In this document: positions 9,171 through 17,244 of the stretch, one piece after another | Layout: every line of letters starts with the position of its first letter | Position numbering within the stretch: the first letter of the stretch is position 1 | Assembly (NCBI RefSeq): GCF_010727475.1 | Contig: NZ_AP022567.1 | Span: 1,116,001 to 1,180,000 of the forward strand | From: Mycolicibacterium mageritense | GTDB taxonomy: Bacteria; Actinomycetota; Actinomycetes; Mycobacteriales; Mycobacteriaceae | Direction of reading: 5' to 3' | Length of the DNA stretch: 64,000 bases | Position numbers and translations under genes: made by a program | Notes under the pieces: model-generated | What the model saw: only the letters and a program-made list of their open reading frames with translations | What the model was told of the DNA's origin: nothing | The model's database searches: none

Positions 9171-9230
9171 GCGAGCAGACGCGCAGGTACCCCGATCGGC
9201 TGATTTTCGGGTACGCACGCGTCTGCTCGC
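9171..9230. terminator. Large hairpin between prrB and arfC
   Basis: GCGAGCAGACGCG (9171-9183) pairs perfectly with CGCGTCTGCTCGC (9218-9230). Inside, GTACCCCGA pairs with TCGGGTAC with one bulged C, extending the stem to about 21 pairs. It sits between convergent genes and has no T-run on either strand, so it could act as a bidirectional, U-less terminator of the mycobacterial kind, or be a copy of a dispersed palindromic repeat. Confidence 0.65.
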
Positions 9231-9261
9231 GGAAGTCCGTTGTGGAAGTTGGTTGCGGAAG

Positions 9262-9774
9262 TTACTTGCCGCGCTGGGACTTTCCGCTGTCCCATCGGTT
9301 GAAACCGGCCTTGACCGCGGATTCCTCGTCGACGAACCAGATCTCGGCGACGGTCTGCTGGTACGACGGGCTCTCGGTGGTGTGGTAGAGCATCGAATCC
9401 TCGTTGCCCTTGACCGAATAGCCGTCGGGAGCCGTTGCGGTGGCGGCGGTTCGGATCGAGCCGGCGCCGTAGGGCTGCTCCGCGGCCGCGGTGTCGTCCT
9501 TGCCCGCGGCGGCAGCCGCGCCCGCGACACCCGCTGCCGCGGCACCGGCCGCCATCGCCCCGGGAACCCCCACCTTGGGCAGTTTGGTCGTGGCATCGTC
9601 GGCCGCTGCGTGCTTGGGCGTAGCCGACGCCCCGGCGCCACCGGTGCCCGGCCCCCGGCCGAGCGCGCCGTACACCGGAACCTCGCGCTTGACGCGGCGG
9701 ACGGTCAGCGCCAGCGTGAGCGCCACGCCGAGCACAAAGGCCAGGCCCATCAGCCACCAGTTCACGTTGCTCAT
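9262..9774 (-). CDS. arfC: ArfC, membrane protein of the ArfA operon
   Basis: 170 residues with an N-terminal membrane helix (residues ~5-25), an Ala/Gly-rich linker (residues ~80-110) and a conserved C-terminal stretch ending AEIWFVDEESAVKAGFNRWD. It is the third gene of arfA-arfB-arfC; its ATG at 9774 overlaps the arfB stop by 4 bases. In M. tuberculosis the orthologues (Rv0901-Rv0899) are needed for ArfA function and for ammonia release and growth at acidic pH. That role is known from the family and is not visible in this sequence. Confidence 0.88.
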   Translation of the reverse strand: MSNVNWWLMGLAFVLGVALTLALTVRRVKREVPVYGALGRGPGTGGAGASATPKHAAADDATTKLPKVGVPGAMAAGAAAAGVAGAAAAAGKDDTAAAEQPYGAGSIRTAATATAPDGYSVKGNEDSMLYHTTESPSYQQTVAEIWFVDEESAVKAGFNRWDSGKSQRGK

Positions 9775-9926
9775 CGCGACGCTCCGATCTCACGCGCGTC
9801 CGGGAGGTCGGCGAGCGCCTCCTCTTCGCTGGTGTGCTTGATCGTGAGCACCGACGCGCCCCATGCGACCGCAGAGCCCACCACGAAGGCCAGCAGATAC
9901 CAGAACCACTGCATGATGAAGTCCAT
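9771..9926 (-). CDS. arfB: ArfB, small membrane protein
   Basis: 51 residues (MDFIMQWFWYLLAFVVG...) with one N-terminal membrane helix at ~7-26 and a short acidic cytosolic tail (SEEEALADLPDAREIG). The ATG at 9926 lies 11 bases after the arfA stop, and the TGA overlaps the arfC start. The size and position match Rv0900. It probably acts with ArfA and ArfC at the membrane; the biochemical role is unknown. Confidence 0.88.
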   Translation of the reverse strand: MDFIMQWFWYLLAFVVGSAVAWGASVLTIKHTSEEEALADLPDAREIGASR

Positions 9927-9937
9927 GTCGAATCTCC

Positions 9938-10957
9938 CTAGTTGACCGTGATCTCGACTCGGCGGTTCTGCGCCCTGCCTTCGGGGGTGTCGTTGGGGGC
10001 GATGGGGTTGGCCGAACCCTGCCCCGACGACGACACCTGGCCGCCGGGTACGCCCTGCGAAACCAGGAAATCGGCAACCGCTTTGGCCCGGTTGGCGCTG
10101 AGCGGCACGTTGATGTCGTCGTTTCCGGAACTGTCCGTGTAGCCGGTCACCGTGACCCGTCCACCCGTGCAGGTCTTGAGCTTGTCGGCCACCTGGGTCA
10201 GCAGTTGCTGTGAATCCGGTGCCACCTCGGACCCGTCGGTGGCGAAATTGATCGGGGTGCGCAGCAGCGCGTTGACGTCGTCCTGCAGCGATGAGCAGGG
10301 ACCGGGGGCCGGCGCCACAGCGGGCGCCCCGGGTGCGGGCGCAACCTGAATGTTGTTGACTATCTTGAGGTTCGGCCACGCGGCGGCTGCCGCGGCCTGG
10401 ACAGAGGCCTTGACCTCGTCCGACGGCGCGGTGCCCGTGAGCGTCAGGGTGTCACCGTCGAGCTTGAAACCGAAGTCGGGGATGCCGGCCACCGCGGCGC
10501 CGAGCACCGAACCGACCGCCCCCGGGTCCGGCGTGCTCGCACCCGGTGTGACGGTCAGGTTGTCGATCAGGTTCACGTCCGGACCGAACTGAGCCCGCAA
10601 CGAATCCAGCAAAGCCGCCTTCGCGGCGTCGTCCGGAACGTCTCCACTGACCGTGACGTCGTTGCCGGCGCGGGTTATGGACAGCGGCGCGAACGACAGG
10701 TTCGGTGCGCTGGCCGTCGGCGCGTTGAGGTCAGGCGCGCCCGCGGCAGGCGCACTCAGCGTCGCCGACGGATCCACGCTCGGCAGGGTCAGTGCAACGT
10801 CCTTGTCAGACCGGTCGCCTGCGCTCCATCCGATGAGGCCCAGCAACAACGGGACGGCGATCAGGGCCAGCAACCACGCCACGCCGGGTGGCCGCCGATA
10901 AAATTTGGCTGCTGTTCGCCAGCCCGTAATCGTGCGAGTCTCGTCCGAACTCGACAT
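9938..10957 (-). CDS. arfA: ArfA/OmpATb, OmpA-domain envelope protein
   Basis: 339 residues with an N-terminal membrane anchor (~28-46, VAWLLALIAVPLLLGLIGW), a central region of two BON-like modules (~90-215) and a C-terminal OmpA-like peptidoglycan-binding domain (~225-339) with TGYTDSSG and GRAQNRRVEI motifs. It is the orthologue of M. tuberculosis Rv0899, first described as a pore-forming OmpA-like protein and later tied to ammonia secretion in acid. It is the first gene of arfABC. The start ATG is at 10957. Confidence 0.94.
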   Translation of the reverse strand: MSSSDETRTITGWRTAAKFYRRPPGVAWLLALIAVPLLLGLIGWSAGDRSDKDVALTLPSVDPSATLSAPAAGAPDLNAPTASAPNLSFAPLSITRAGNDVTVSGDVPDDAAKAALLDSLRAQFGPDVNLIDNLTVTPGASTPDPGAVGSVLGAAVAGIPDFGFKLDGDTLTLTGTAPSDEVKASVQAAAAAAWPNLKIVNNIQVAPAPGAPAVAPAPGPCSSLQDDVNALLRTPINFATDGSEVAPDSQQLLTQVADKLKTCTGGRVTVTGYTDSSGNDDINVPLSANRAKAVADFLVSQGVPGGQVSSSGQGSANPIAPNDTPEGRAQNRRVEITVN

Positions 10958-11008
10958 TAGGTACTCCTGACGTCGACTGACAGTGCCCTCCCCCGGCCAA
11001 ACAGTAAG

Positions 11009-11014
11009 ACCGTA
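11009..11014 (-). promoter_or_regulatory. Possible -10 element upstream of arfA
   Basis: On the minus strand the 98-base gap upstream of arfA contains TACGGT, close to the TANNNT consensus, about 52 bases before the ATG. No convincing -35 element was found. This is a weak prediction, given only to locate the likely promoter of arfABC. Confidence 0.25.
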
Positions 11015-11056
11015 CCAGCAAACTTCGGAAGTGTCGTCGGATCGTCGGGAAGGCCG

Positions 11057-11419
11057 CTACCGGGCGGCGAGCAGGTCGATGACGAAAATCAGGGTCTTAC
11101 CCGACAACCGGTGACCGGAACCGGCAGGTCCGTAGGCCTGCGCCGGCGGGATGACCAGTTTGCGGCGACCGCCGACGCGCATCCCGGGAATACCGTCCTG
11201 CCAGCCCTGGATCAGGCCGCGGAGCGGAAACTCGATGGACTCACCGCGATTCCACGAGCTGTCGAACTCCTCACCGGTGTCGTACTCGACGCCGACATAG
11301 TGCACCTCGACAGTTCCACCGGGAACCGCCTCGGGACCGTCGCCCACCACCAGATCGGTGATCACCAGCTCGGTGGGGGCAGGGCCGTCGGGAAATTCGA
11401 TCTCTGGTTTTGTACTCAC
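11057..11419 (-). CDS. FKBP-type peptidyl-prolyl isomerase
   Basis: 120 residues forming a single FKBP domain: GTVEVHYVGV, FDSSWNRGESIEFPL, GLIQGWQDGIPGMRVGGRRKLVIPPAQAYG. These carry the expected active-site aromatics and the IP(P/A)xxxYG motif. There is no signal peptide. GTG at 11419 (VSTKPEIEF) gives the usual length. An upstream ATG at 11458 would add 13 Pro/Thr-rich residues and overlap the divergent gene's start, so it is disfavoured. It catalyses cis-trans prolyl isomerisation in protein folding. Confidence 0.92.
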   Translation of the reverse strand: MSTKPEIEFPDGPAPTELVITDLVVGDGPEAVPGGTVEVHYVGVEYDTGEEFDSSWNRGESIEFPLRGLIQGWQDGIPGMRVGGRRKLVIPPAQAYGPAGSGHRLSGKTLIFVIDLLAAR

Positions 11420-11450
11420 CGGAGTAACCGTAGTCGGGCAGACTGGCGGG

Positions 11451-11699
11451 GTGACCAAAGATCAGGACATCCTCGCCGAAGTTCACCGACTGGTCGCCGA
11501 GGAGCAGGAACTCCGATCCAAGCTGCAGCGCAGGGAGATCGACGAGACCGAGGAACACGAACGCCTGCAGGCAGTGGAAGTCGCCCTCGATCAGTGCTGG
11601 GATCTGTTGCGGCAGCGCCGCGCGCTGCGCGAGACCGGCCAGGATCCCGGTGCGGCCCGGTTACGCCCGGGTGACGAGGTCGAGGGCTACCGCGGCTGA
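11451..11699 (+). CDS. DUF2630 small helical protein
   Basis: 82 residues starting VTKDQDILAEVHRLVAEEQELRSKLQRRE, a highly charged two-helix protein ending GDEVEGYRG. It matches the DUF2630 family (M. tuberculosis Rv0898c type). The GTG start at 11451 is divergent from the FKBP gene. The next gene begins 6 bases after its stop, so the two are probably co-transcribed. The sequence looks like a helical hairpin; its role is unknown. Confidence 0.82.
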   Translation: MTKDQDILAEVHRLVAEEQELRSKLQRREIDETEEHERLQAVEVALDQCWDLLRQRRALRETGQDPGAARLRPGDEVEGYRG

Positions 11700-11705
11700 C
11701 CTGAC

Positions 11706-13262
11706 ATGACCGACTCACAGCACGACGTCGTGATCGTCGGCGGCGGCCACAACGGTCTGGTCGCCGCCGCCTACCTGGCCCGCGCGGGGCGCAGCGTCCG
11801 GGTGCTCGAGCGCCTCGACCACGTCGGCGGCGCCGCGGTGTCCGCGCACGCCTTCGAAGGTGTGGATGCGCGACTGTCGCGCTATTCGTATCTGGTCAGC
11901 CTGCTGCCGCGACGCATCATCGACGATCTCGGTGCGCGGATCCGGCTGGCCCGGCGCCGCTACGCGTCCTACACACCGGATCCCGCCACCGGAGGCCGCA
12001 CGGGCCTGCTGATCGGGACGGAGTCGACGTTCGACACCATCGGGGCAGCCGCCGACGAAGCCGGCTTCGCCGAGTTCTATCGCCGCTGCGGGCTGGTCAC
12101 CGGGCCGATCTGGCCGACCCTGCTGCAACCGCTGCGGACCCGCTCCGAGATGCGTGATCACGTGTTGACGGGCCAGTCGGCCGAAGCGGCCGACGCGTGG
12201 AAGGAGTTGACCGAACGCCCGATCGGCGAGACGATCCGCGCCGCGGTGGGCAACGACCTGGTGCGCGGCGTGCTGGCCACCGATGCGCTGATCGGGACAT
12301 TCGCCGCGACCGACGACCCGACTCTCATCCAGAACGTGTGCCTGCTGTACCACCTGGTGGGCGGCGGCACCGGGGACTGGGATGTGCCGGTCGGCGGCAT
12401 GGGCGCGGTGAGCGGTGCGCTGGCCGCGGCGGCGGCCGGCTTCGGCGCCGAAATCGTCACCGGCGCAGATGTTTACGCGATCGACCCGGAGGGCGAGGTG
12501 CGTTACCGGCAGGGCGGTACGGCACACCGGGCCCGCGCGGGCCACATCCTGGCCAACGTGACGCCTGTCGTGCTGGCCGGCCTGCTGGGCGAACCGGCGC
12601 CCGAACTCACGCAAGGCGCGCAGGTCAAGGTCAACCTGATGCTGCGGCGGCTACCCCGCTTGCGCGACGAGTCGGTGACACCCGAGCAGGCCTTCGGTGG
12701 CACGTTCCACATCAACGAGACACTGACCCAGCTCGACGGCGCCTACCGGACCGCCGCGGGCGGACATGTGCCCGACCCGTTGCCGTGCGAGATCTACTGC
12801 CATTCCCTGACCGATCCGAGCATCCTGTCGGACGAGTTGCGCGCGTCCGGCGCCCAGACGCTGACCGTGTTCGGGCTGCACGCCCCGCACTCGCTCGCGG
12901 TCGGTGATCCCGACCGCATGCGTGACCGGCTCACCTCGGCAGTGCTGAACTCGCTGAATTCAGTTCTGGCAGAACCTGTTCAGGACGTGCTGATGGAAGA
13001 CGCCTCGGGCCGGCTGTGCATCGAGGCCAAGACCACGGTGGATCTCGACCAGGCGCTCGGCATGACCGCAGGCAACATCTTCCACGGCGCGCTGAACTGG
13101 CCGTTCGTCGAGGACGACGCGCCGCTGCAGACCGCGGCGCAGCGCTGGGGTGTGGCCACTGCGCATGAGCGGATCCTGTTGTGCGGCTCCGGATCTCATC
13201 GCGGTGGTGCAGTGTCCGGCATAGGCGGGCACAACGCGGCGATGGCCGTGCTGCAAGGCTGA
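11706..13262 (+). CDS. FAD-dependent oxidoreductase, phytoene-desaturase-like (Rv0897c type)
   Basis: 518 residues with an N-terminal FAD dinucleotide fold VVIVGGGHNGLVAAAYLARAG (residues ~8-28) and the second glycine-rich stretch HVGGAA. The C-terminal GSHRGGAVSGIGGHNAA is typical of the phytoene desaturase/carotene isomerase-like family. It probably oxidises or reduces a lipid-like or isoprenoid substrate, which is unknown. It is syntenic with M. tuberculosis Rv0897c, which precedes gltA2 directly; here ~10 kb of other genes intervene. The start ATG is at 11706. Confidence 0.9.
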   Translation: MTDSQHDVVIVGGGHNGLVAAAYLARAGRSVRVLERLDHVGGAAVSAHAFEGVDARLSRYSYLVSLLPRRIIDDLGARIRLARRRYASYTPDPATGGRTGLLIGTESTFDTIGAAADEAGFAEFYRRCGLVTGPIWPTLLQPLRTRSEMRDHVLTGQSAEAADAWKELTERPIGETIRAAVGNDLVRGVLATDALIGTFAATDDPTLIQNVCLLYHLVGGGTGDWDVPVGGMGAVSGALAAAAAGFGAEIVTGADVYAIDPEGEVRYRQGGTAHRARAGHILANVTPVVLAGLLGEPAPELTQGAQVKVNLMLRRLPRLRDESVTPEQAFGGTFHINETLTQLDGAYRTAAGGHVPDPLPCEIYCHSLTDPSILSDELRASGAQTLTVFGLHAPHSLAVGDPDRMRDRLTSAVLNSLNSVLAEPVQDVLMEDASGRLCIEAKTTVDLDQALGMTAGNIFHGALNWPFVEDDAPLQTAAQRWGVATAHERILLCGSGSHRGGAVSGIGGHNAAMAVLQG

Positions 13263-13264
13263 CA

Positions 13265-13294
13265 GCCGGCCACGCTGCGCACGCACGGGCCGGC
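13265..13294. terminator. Hairpin after the oxidoreductase gene
   Basis: GCCGGCC (13265-13271) and GGCCGGC (13288-13294) form a 7-pair GC stem three bases after the stop at 13262. There is no T-run. It is a plausible weak terminator separating the core gene from the accessory permease. Confidence 0.35.
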
Positions 13295-13397
13295 ACCGGC
13301 ACCGGAGGCGTCGCACCTGACGCCGGGCACTCGGTTGGCGATATCCAGATTTTTCGTGCCTAATCGGCGCTGCGCTCGTATTCTGCAATGGCCCTAC

Positions 13398-13405
13398 CTT
13401 AGAAC
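13398..13405. promoter_or_regulatory. Candidate operator upstream of the permease
   Basis: CTTAGAAC within CCTTAGAACCATG differs by one base from the GTTAGAAC/GTTCTAAC boxes in the regulator-hydrolase intergenic region (15653-15660, 15694-15701). It lies 15-22 bases upstream of the permease ATG at 13420. It probably brings the permease under the same GntR-family regulator. Confidence 0.4.
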
Positions 13406-13419
13406 CATGCCTGCGCAGA

Positions 13420-14910
13420 ATGGAGTCCACCGTGGCAGAACCACACAACCAGAGCCCGGGCGAGGCCGGCGGTCAGCTCAAAGCCGGTGCGATGGGTGTG
13501 CGCTCGATCGTGTTCATGGTCGTCGCGACCGCGGCTCCCCTGACCGCGATGGCCAGCGCATTTCCCCTGGCAGTCGGCCTCGGCAACGGCGTCGGCGCAC
13601 CGGGCACCTACGTCGCCGTAGCGCTCGTGCTGGCGCTGTTCGCGGTCGGGTACGCCGCGATGAGTCGCCACGTCACCAATGCGGGCGCGTTCTTCGCCTA
13701 CGTCACCGTCGGGCTGGGCCGTAGGCTCGGCATGGCGGCAGGACTGGTCGCGGTGCTCGCCTACAACGTTCTGGTGCTCTACGTCGTCGGATTGGTCGGA
13801 TACTTCGCGAACAACATCTTCACGACCGAATTCGGCATCGGAATCCCGTGGCAGGTTTTCTCGTTCGGCATGCTCGCCGTCGCGCTGACCGTGGGCATCC
13901 TCGGTGTCGAGATCAACGCGCGCGTGCTCGGGGTGCTGCTCATCCTCGAAACAGGGCTGCTGCTGCTGCTCGACATCGCGACACTCGTGGTCAAAGGCCC
14001 GGGCGCCTACCCCCTCAGCTCGCTGAGCCCCACCGAGATATTCAGTGGCGCAGTCGGAATCGGCTTCATGTTCGTCTTCATATCCTTCATCGGTTTCGAA
14101 GCCACCGCCATCTTCGGCGAAGAGGCCGAGGATCCGCGCCGCACGGTGCCGCGCGCGACGAAGCTCGCAATCACGTTCATCGGCGTCGTCTACCTCCTCT
14201 CGTCCTGGTCACTGATCGCGGCCTCCGGCGGAACCGAGGCCCCCGCGGCCGCCGCTGCCGATCCGGGCAATTTCGTGTTCAACGCCGCCCATGGCGTCCT
14301 CGGCGCATGGTCCGTGCACGTCATGAGTTGGCTGCTGCTCACGAGCCTGATCGCCGTGCTGTTCGCACTGCACGGCATGGCCACGCGTTATCTCATGGCA
14401 TTCGGCCGCGAGGGCGTCCTGCCGCGCCGGCTCGGCCGCACCCACCGACGGTTTCAAACCCCGCACGTCGCGGCGTGCGTGCAGGCCGCGGTCGTCGCGG
14501 TGGCGGTCGCCGGATACTCACTCGCAGGCGCCGACCCGTACCTCGACTTGGGCAATCAGACTGCAGGCCTGGGCGCGCTGGGCGTGATCGCCCTGATGGG
14601 TGTCACATCGGTGGCGGTGATCGGGTTCTTCCTCCGTCGGCCCGACCGGCACTGGTGGACCCACTGCGTGGCGCCCGCGCTCGCCGCGACCGGGCTGTTC
14701 TGCGGCTGCTATCTGATCGTGGCCAACTACCCGCTGCTGTCCGGCAGTGAATCGGTGATCGTCAACTCGATGCCGTGGCTTTTGGTGATCGTCGCGATCA
14801 TCGGATTCGTGGTGGGCTCGGTCCGGCCGTTGCGCACGAACCTGGACATCTTCGGAACCGGGCCGGTCGCCGAATCGCCCGCACCCGACCCGGCCCGCGC
14901 CGATCGCTAG
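13420..14910 (+). CDS. APC-superfamily amino acid/amine permease
   Basis: 496 residues with about 12 to 13 membrane segments. It opens with the APC signature region VATAAPLTAMASAFPLAVGLGNGVGAP (~40-65) and has the characteristic FISFIGFEATAIFGEEAEDPRRTVPRA stretch (~216-245). It imports an amino acid, polyamine or related cationic substrate. It is in the place of PuuP in a gamma-glutamyl catabolic cluster and shares an operator-like box with it. The start is ATG at 13420; a GTG at 13432 is an alternative. It is convergent with the GntR regulator. Confidence 0.88.
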   Translation: MESTVAEPHNQSPGEAGGQLKAGAMGVRSIVFMVVATAAPLTAMASAFPLAVGLGNGVGAPGTYVAVALVLALFAVGYAAMSRHVTNAGAFFAYVTVGLGRRLGMAAGLVAVLAYNVLVLYVVGLVGYFANNIFTTEFGIGIPWQVFSFGMLAVALTVGILGVEINARVLGVLLILETGLLLLLDIATLVVKGPGAYPLSSLSPTEIFSGAVGIGFMFVFISFIGFEATAIFGEEAEDPRRTVPRATKLAITFIGVVYLLSSWSLIAASGGTEAPAAAAADPGNFVFNAAHGVLGAWSVHVMSWLLLTSLIAVLFALHGMATRYLMAFGREGVLPRRLGRTHRRFQTPHVAACVQAAVVAVAVAGYSLAGADPYLDLGNQTAGLGALGVIALMGVTSVAVIGFFLRRPDRHWWTHCVAPALAATGLFCGCYLIVANYPLLSGSESVIVNSMPWLLVIVAIIGFVVGSVRPLRTNLDIFGTGPVAESPAPDPARADR

Positions 14911-14920
14911 GGAGCACCCG

Positions 14921-14949
14921 CGGAGGGCCCGGTCATGCGTGGCCCTCCG
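14921..14949. terminator. Bidirectional hairpin between permease and gntR
   Basis: CGGAGGGCC (14921-14929) and GGCCCTCCG (14941-14949) form a perfect 9-pair stem with an 11-base loop. The loop contains the stop codon of the minus-strand regulator. It is placed between convergent genes, so it can end transcripts from both sides; no T-run follows. Confidence 0.6.
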
Positions 14950-15643
14950 TGTCCTTCCCGAAAATCAGCAGTTCCAACTCCTGGCGGGTCTGCTCAAGGT
15001 GCTCCTCCATCGCGCGGCGAGCCCGCTCCGGGTCGCCGTCGCGCACGGCCTCGTACACCGCCAGATGGCCGGCTCGGCTCGATTCGACGATCTCGGTGTA
15101 CACCAGCTCGTCGAGGGGCGCGAACATCTCGCCGCGCGCGCCGGCGATCGCCGACTCCAGCCGCTGGTTGCGCGCCGCCTGGGCCAGCGCGCCATGAAAG
15201 CGCGCGTCGGAATTGCGAAATGAGACTCTTGAGTGAGAACTCGACATCTCGTCGATAGCCGCAGCCATGATCTCCAGCTCGGCATCGGTGCGCCTGCTCG
15301 CCGCAAGTCTGGCGGCCTGCCCTTCCAGACCGATGCGCAGGTCCAGGATCTCGGTGATCTCACCTACGCCGCTGCGCATCTCACTGAGCCAGTTACGGTA
15401 CGGGCGGTCCAGTTGCGTCACGAAAGTGCCCCCGGTGGCCCCGCGACGGACCTCCACATAACCGCCGGCCTGCAGCAGGCGAAGCGCTTCGCGGATGCTC
15501 ACGCGCCCTACCCCCATCTGCTTGGCGAGGTCGCGCTCGGCGGGCAACCGATCGCCCGGGCCGAGTTCGCCCGCGCGGATGCGCGCACGCAGCCGCCGCG
15601 CGATGTCCGCGGTCACTGTCGGCGCTCCGAGGTCAAGGTCCAT
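14933..15643 (-). CDS. GntR-family regulator (FadR/FCD type)
   Basis: 236 residues. The N-terminal winged helix (~15-75: LGPGDRLPAERDLAKQMGVGRVSIREALRLLQAGGYVEVRRG) is followed by an all-helical FCD ligand domain with FRNSDARFHGALAQAARNQRL, whose Asp/His pattern is that of the metal-binding FCD site. The ATG at 15643 is preferred over the TTG at 15652. It is divergent from the puuD-like operon, and one GTTAGAAC box lies only 10 bases before its own ATG, suggesting autoregulation. It probably represses the cluster until an acid or amine intermediate binds. Confidence 0.88.
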   Translation of the reverse strand: MDLDLGAPTVTADIARRLRARIRAGELGPGDRLPAERDLAKQMGVGRVSIREALRLLQAGGYVEVRRGATGGTFVTQLDRPYRNWLSEMRSGVGEITEILDLRIGLEGQAARLAASRRTDAELEIMAAAIDEMSSSHSRVSFRNSDARFHGALAQAARNQRLESAIAGARGEMFAPLDELVYTEIVESSRAGHLAVYEAVRDGDPERARRAMEEHLEQTRQELELLIFGKDTEGHA

Positions 15644-15652
15644 AGGTATCAA

Positions 15653-15701
15653 GTTAGAACGTTAGGCGTCTGCATTGACGAAACCACGCAATGGTTCTAA
15701 C
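15653..15701. promoter_or_regulatory. Paired operators in the gntR-puuD intergenic region
   Basis: GTTAGAAC (15653-15660) and its reverse complement GTTCTAAC (15694-15701) are each nearly self-complementary. The second is extended to the palindrome GGTTCTAACC. Their centres are 41 bases apart, about four helical turns, so two regulator dimers could sit on the same DNA face. They flank the 67-base divergent promoter region, and a one-mismatch copy precedes the permease. Confidence 0.5.
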
Positions 15702-15710
15702 CTCAGTCCA

Positions 15711-16490
15711 ATGACCCAACGAGATGTGGATCACTGCTCCCGCGCCCCGGTGATCGGAATTACCGGTCGCCGTCAGCCGGCCGGCCCGCTCGCGCTTCCC
15801 GTCGTCCGGGACGCGCTGGTCGAGACATTCTTCGTGGACTACGCGGCGGCCGTGGCGCGCGCAGGCGGCCTGCCGGTGCTGCTGACCATGGAGTGCGATC
15901 CCGCCGACGTGGTTTCTCGCATCGACGGCCTGATCCTCTCCGGCGGTGCCGATGTCGATCCGCGCCGCTACGGGGCCGCACCGGGACCGCACGCGACACC
16001 CGCCGAACCGCTGCGCGACGAATTCGAACACGCGGTTCTCGACGCGGCCTGGCTGCGCGGAACTCCGGTCCTGGGGATCTGCCGCGGCACCCAGTTGATC
16101 AATGTCAACCGCGGCGGCACGCTCGTCGCTCATCTGCCTGCCGACTCGGGTGAGGCGCACAGCTACCTCGGATATCCGCGCAATCACCGATCGCATGCCG
16201 TGGAGTTCGTCGCCGGATCGGTGCCGCATGCCCTCTACGGCAGCCGAATTCGCGTCAACAGCCTGCATCACCAGGCCGTCGCGGCGATCGGCAGCGGACT
16301 GACGGTCACGGGGCACGCCCCCGACGGCGTCGTGGAATCCATCGAGGGCCTCGACGCGCCCGTCGTCGGGGTGCAATGGCACCCCGAAATGCTCGACGGG
16401 ACAGATCCGCTGTTCGGCTGGTTGGTCGAAACAGCCCGGCAGTTCAGCACGTCCGACAGAAAGCAGGAGGAAGATGTCGTCATCGCATGA
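15711..16490 (+). CDS. Gamma-glutamyl-amide hydrolase, PuuD-like (peptidase C26)
   Basis: 259 residues forming a class I glutamine amidotransferase-like fold. The nucleophile is C124 in LGICRGTQ, and the His-Glu of the triad sits in GVQWHPE (~223). LSGGADVDP (~77-85) is characteristic of PuuD/gamma-glutamyl-GABA hydrolases. The enzyme would cleave the gamma-glutamyl group from an oxidised intermediate to release an amino acid plus glutamate. The ATG at 15711 is chosen because upstream in-frame bases carry the operator. Its end overlaps the SDR gene by 17 bases. Confidence 0.88.
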   Translation: MTQRDVDHCSRAPVIGITGRRQPAGPLALPVVRDALVETFFVDYAAAVARAGGLPVLLTMECDPADVVSRIDGLILSGGADVDPRRYGAAPGPHATPAEPLRDEFEHAVLDAAWLRGTPVLGICRGTQLINVNRGGTLVAHLPADSGEAHSYLGYPRNHRSHAVEFVAGSVPHALYGSRIRVNSLHHQAVAAIGSGLTVTGHAPDGVVESIEGLDAPVVGVQWHPEMLDGTDPLFGWLVETARQFSTSDRKQEEDVVIA

Positions 16491-17244
16491 AAACCGCGTC
16501 GCGTTCGTGACCGGCGCAGGTTCGGGGATCGGCCGGGCCATCGCCGAGCGCCTCGCAGGCCACGGCGCCAAGGTCGCGTGCGTCGACGTGGACCACGTCC
16601 GCGCCAAGGAAACCGCCGACACCATCGCCGAATCCGGTGGCCACGCCTTGGCGCTGGCCGCCGACGTGCGCGACCGCGAAGCCGTCGCCACCGCACTCGA
16701 AGCCACCGCCACCGAATGGCAGCGCTTCGACTATCTGGTCAACAACGCCGGGCTCATCACCATGTCGTCGCTGGAGGATCTCACCGACGACGAGTGGGAT
16801 CTGGTGCTCGATGTCAACCTCAAAGGCGTCTACATCACGACCCAGCTCGCGGTGCCATACTTCCGCAAGGCCAACCGCGGTGCCGTGGTGAACCTTTCGA
16901 CGGTCGAGGCCGATGTCGTGGTGTCCTCGCAGGGATTCGCGCAGGTGCACTACAACGCGTCAAAGGGCGGGGTGAAAATGCTCACCAAAGCGCTCGCGGT
17001 CGAGTTGTCGCGTTACAACGTTCGCGTCAACGCCATCGCGCCGGGACCGGTGCCCACCAATTTCCTGCCCGGCGTAGATCTCAACAGCCCAGAGGTCTTG
17101 GAAGTCATGGACTCCCGGCTGTTGGTCAAACGCCTCGGCAAACCCGAGGACATGGCGGCCGCGGTCTCCTTCCTGCTTTCCGACGACGCGTCCTACATCA
17201 GCGGCGCGCAATTGCCCGTCGACGGCGGATGGCTGACCCGATGA
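16474..17244 (+). CDS. Short-chain dehydrogenase/reductase (classical SDR)
   Basis: 256 residues with the nucleotide motif TGAGSGIG (13-20), NNAG (90-93) and active site S142 with Y160-x3-K164 (YNASK). The N-terminal VDVD pattern after the second strand suggests NAD over NADP. The C-terminus SGAQLPVDGGW is typical of the family. It sits between the gamma-glutamyl hydrolase and the glutamine-synthetase-like ligase, overlapping both. An alcohol-to-carbonyl step on a gamma-glutamylated substrate is the likely job, inferred from context. Confidence 0.9.
   Translation: MSSSHENRVAFVTGAGSGIGRAIAERLAGHGAKVACVDVDHVRAKETADTIAESGGHALALAADVRDREAVATALEATATEWQRFDYLVNNAGLITMSSLEDLTDDEWDLVLDVNLKGVYITTQLAVPYFRKANRGAVVNLSTVEADVVVSSQGFAQVHYNASKGGVKMLTKALAVELSRYNVRVNAIAPGPVPTNFLPGVDLNSPEVLEVMDSRLLVKRLGKPEDMAAAVSFLLSDDASYISGAQLPVDGGWLTR

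Noticed and set aside
16578..17240. N-terminal extension of the glutamine-synthetase-like gene
   Set aside because: The extra 221 residues are the second frame of the SDR gene (Arg-rich). The ATG at 17241 coupled to the SDR stop gives the family length.
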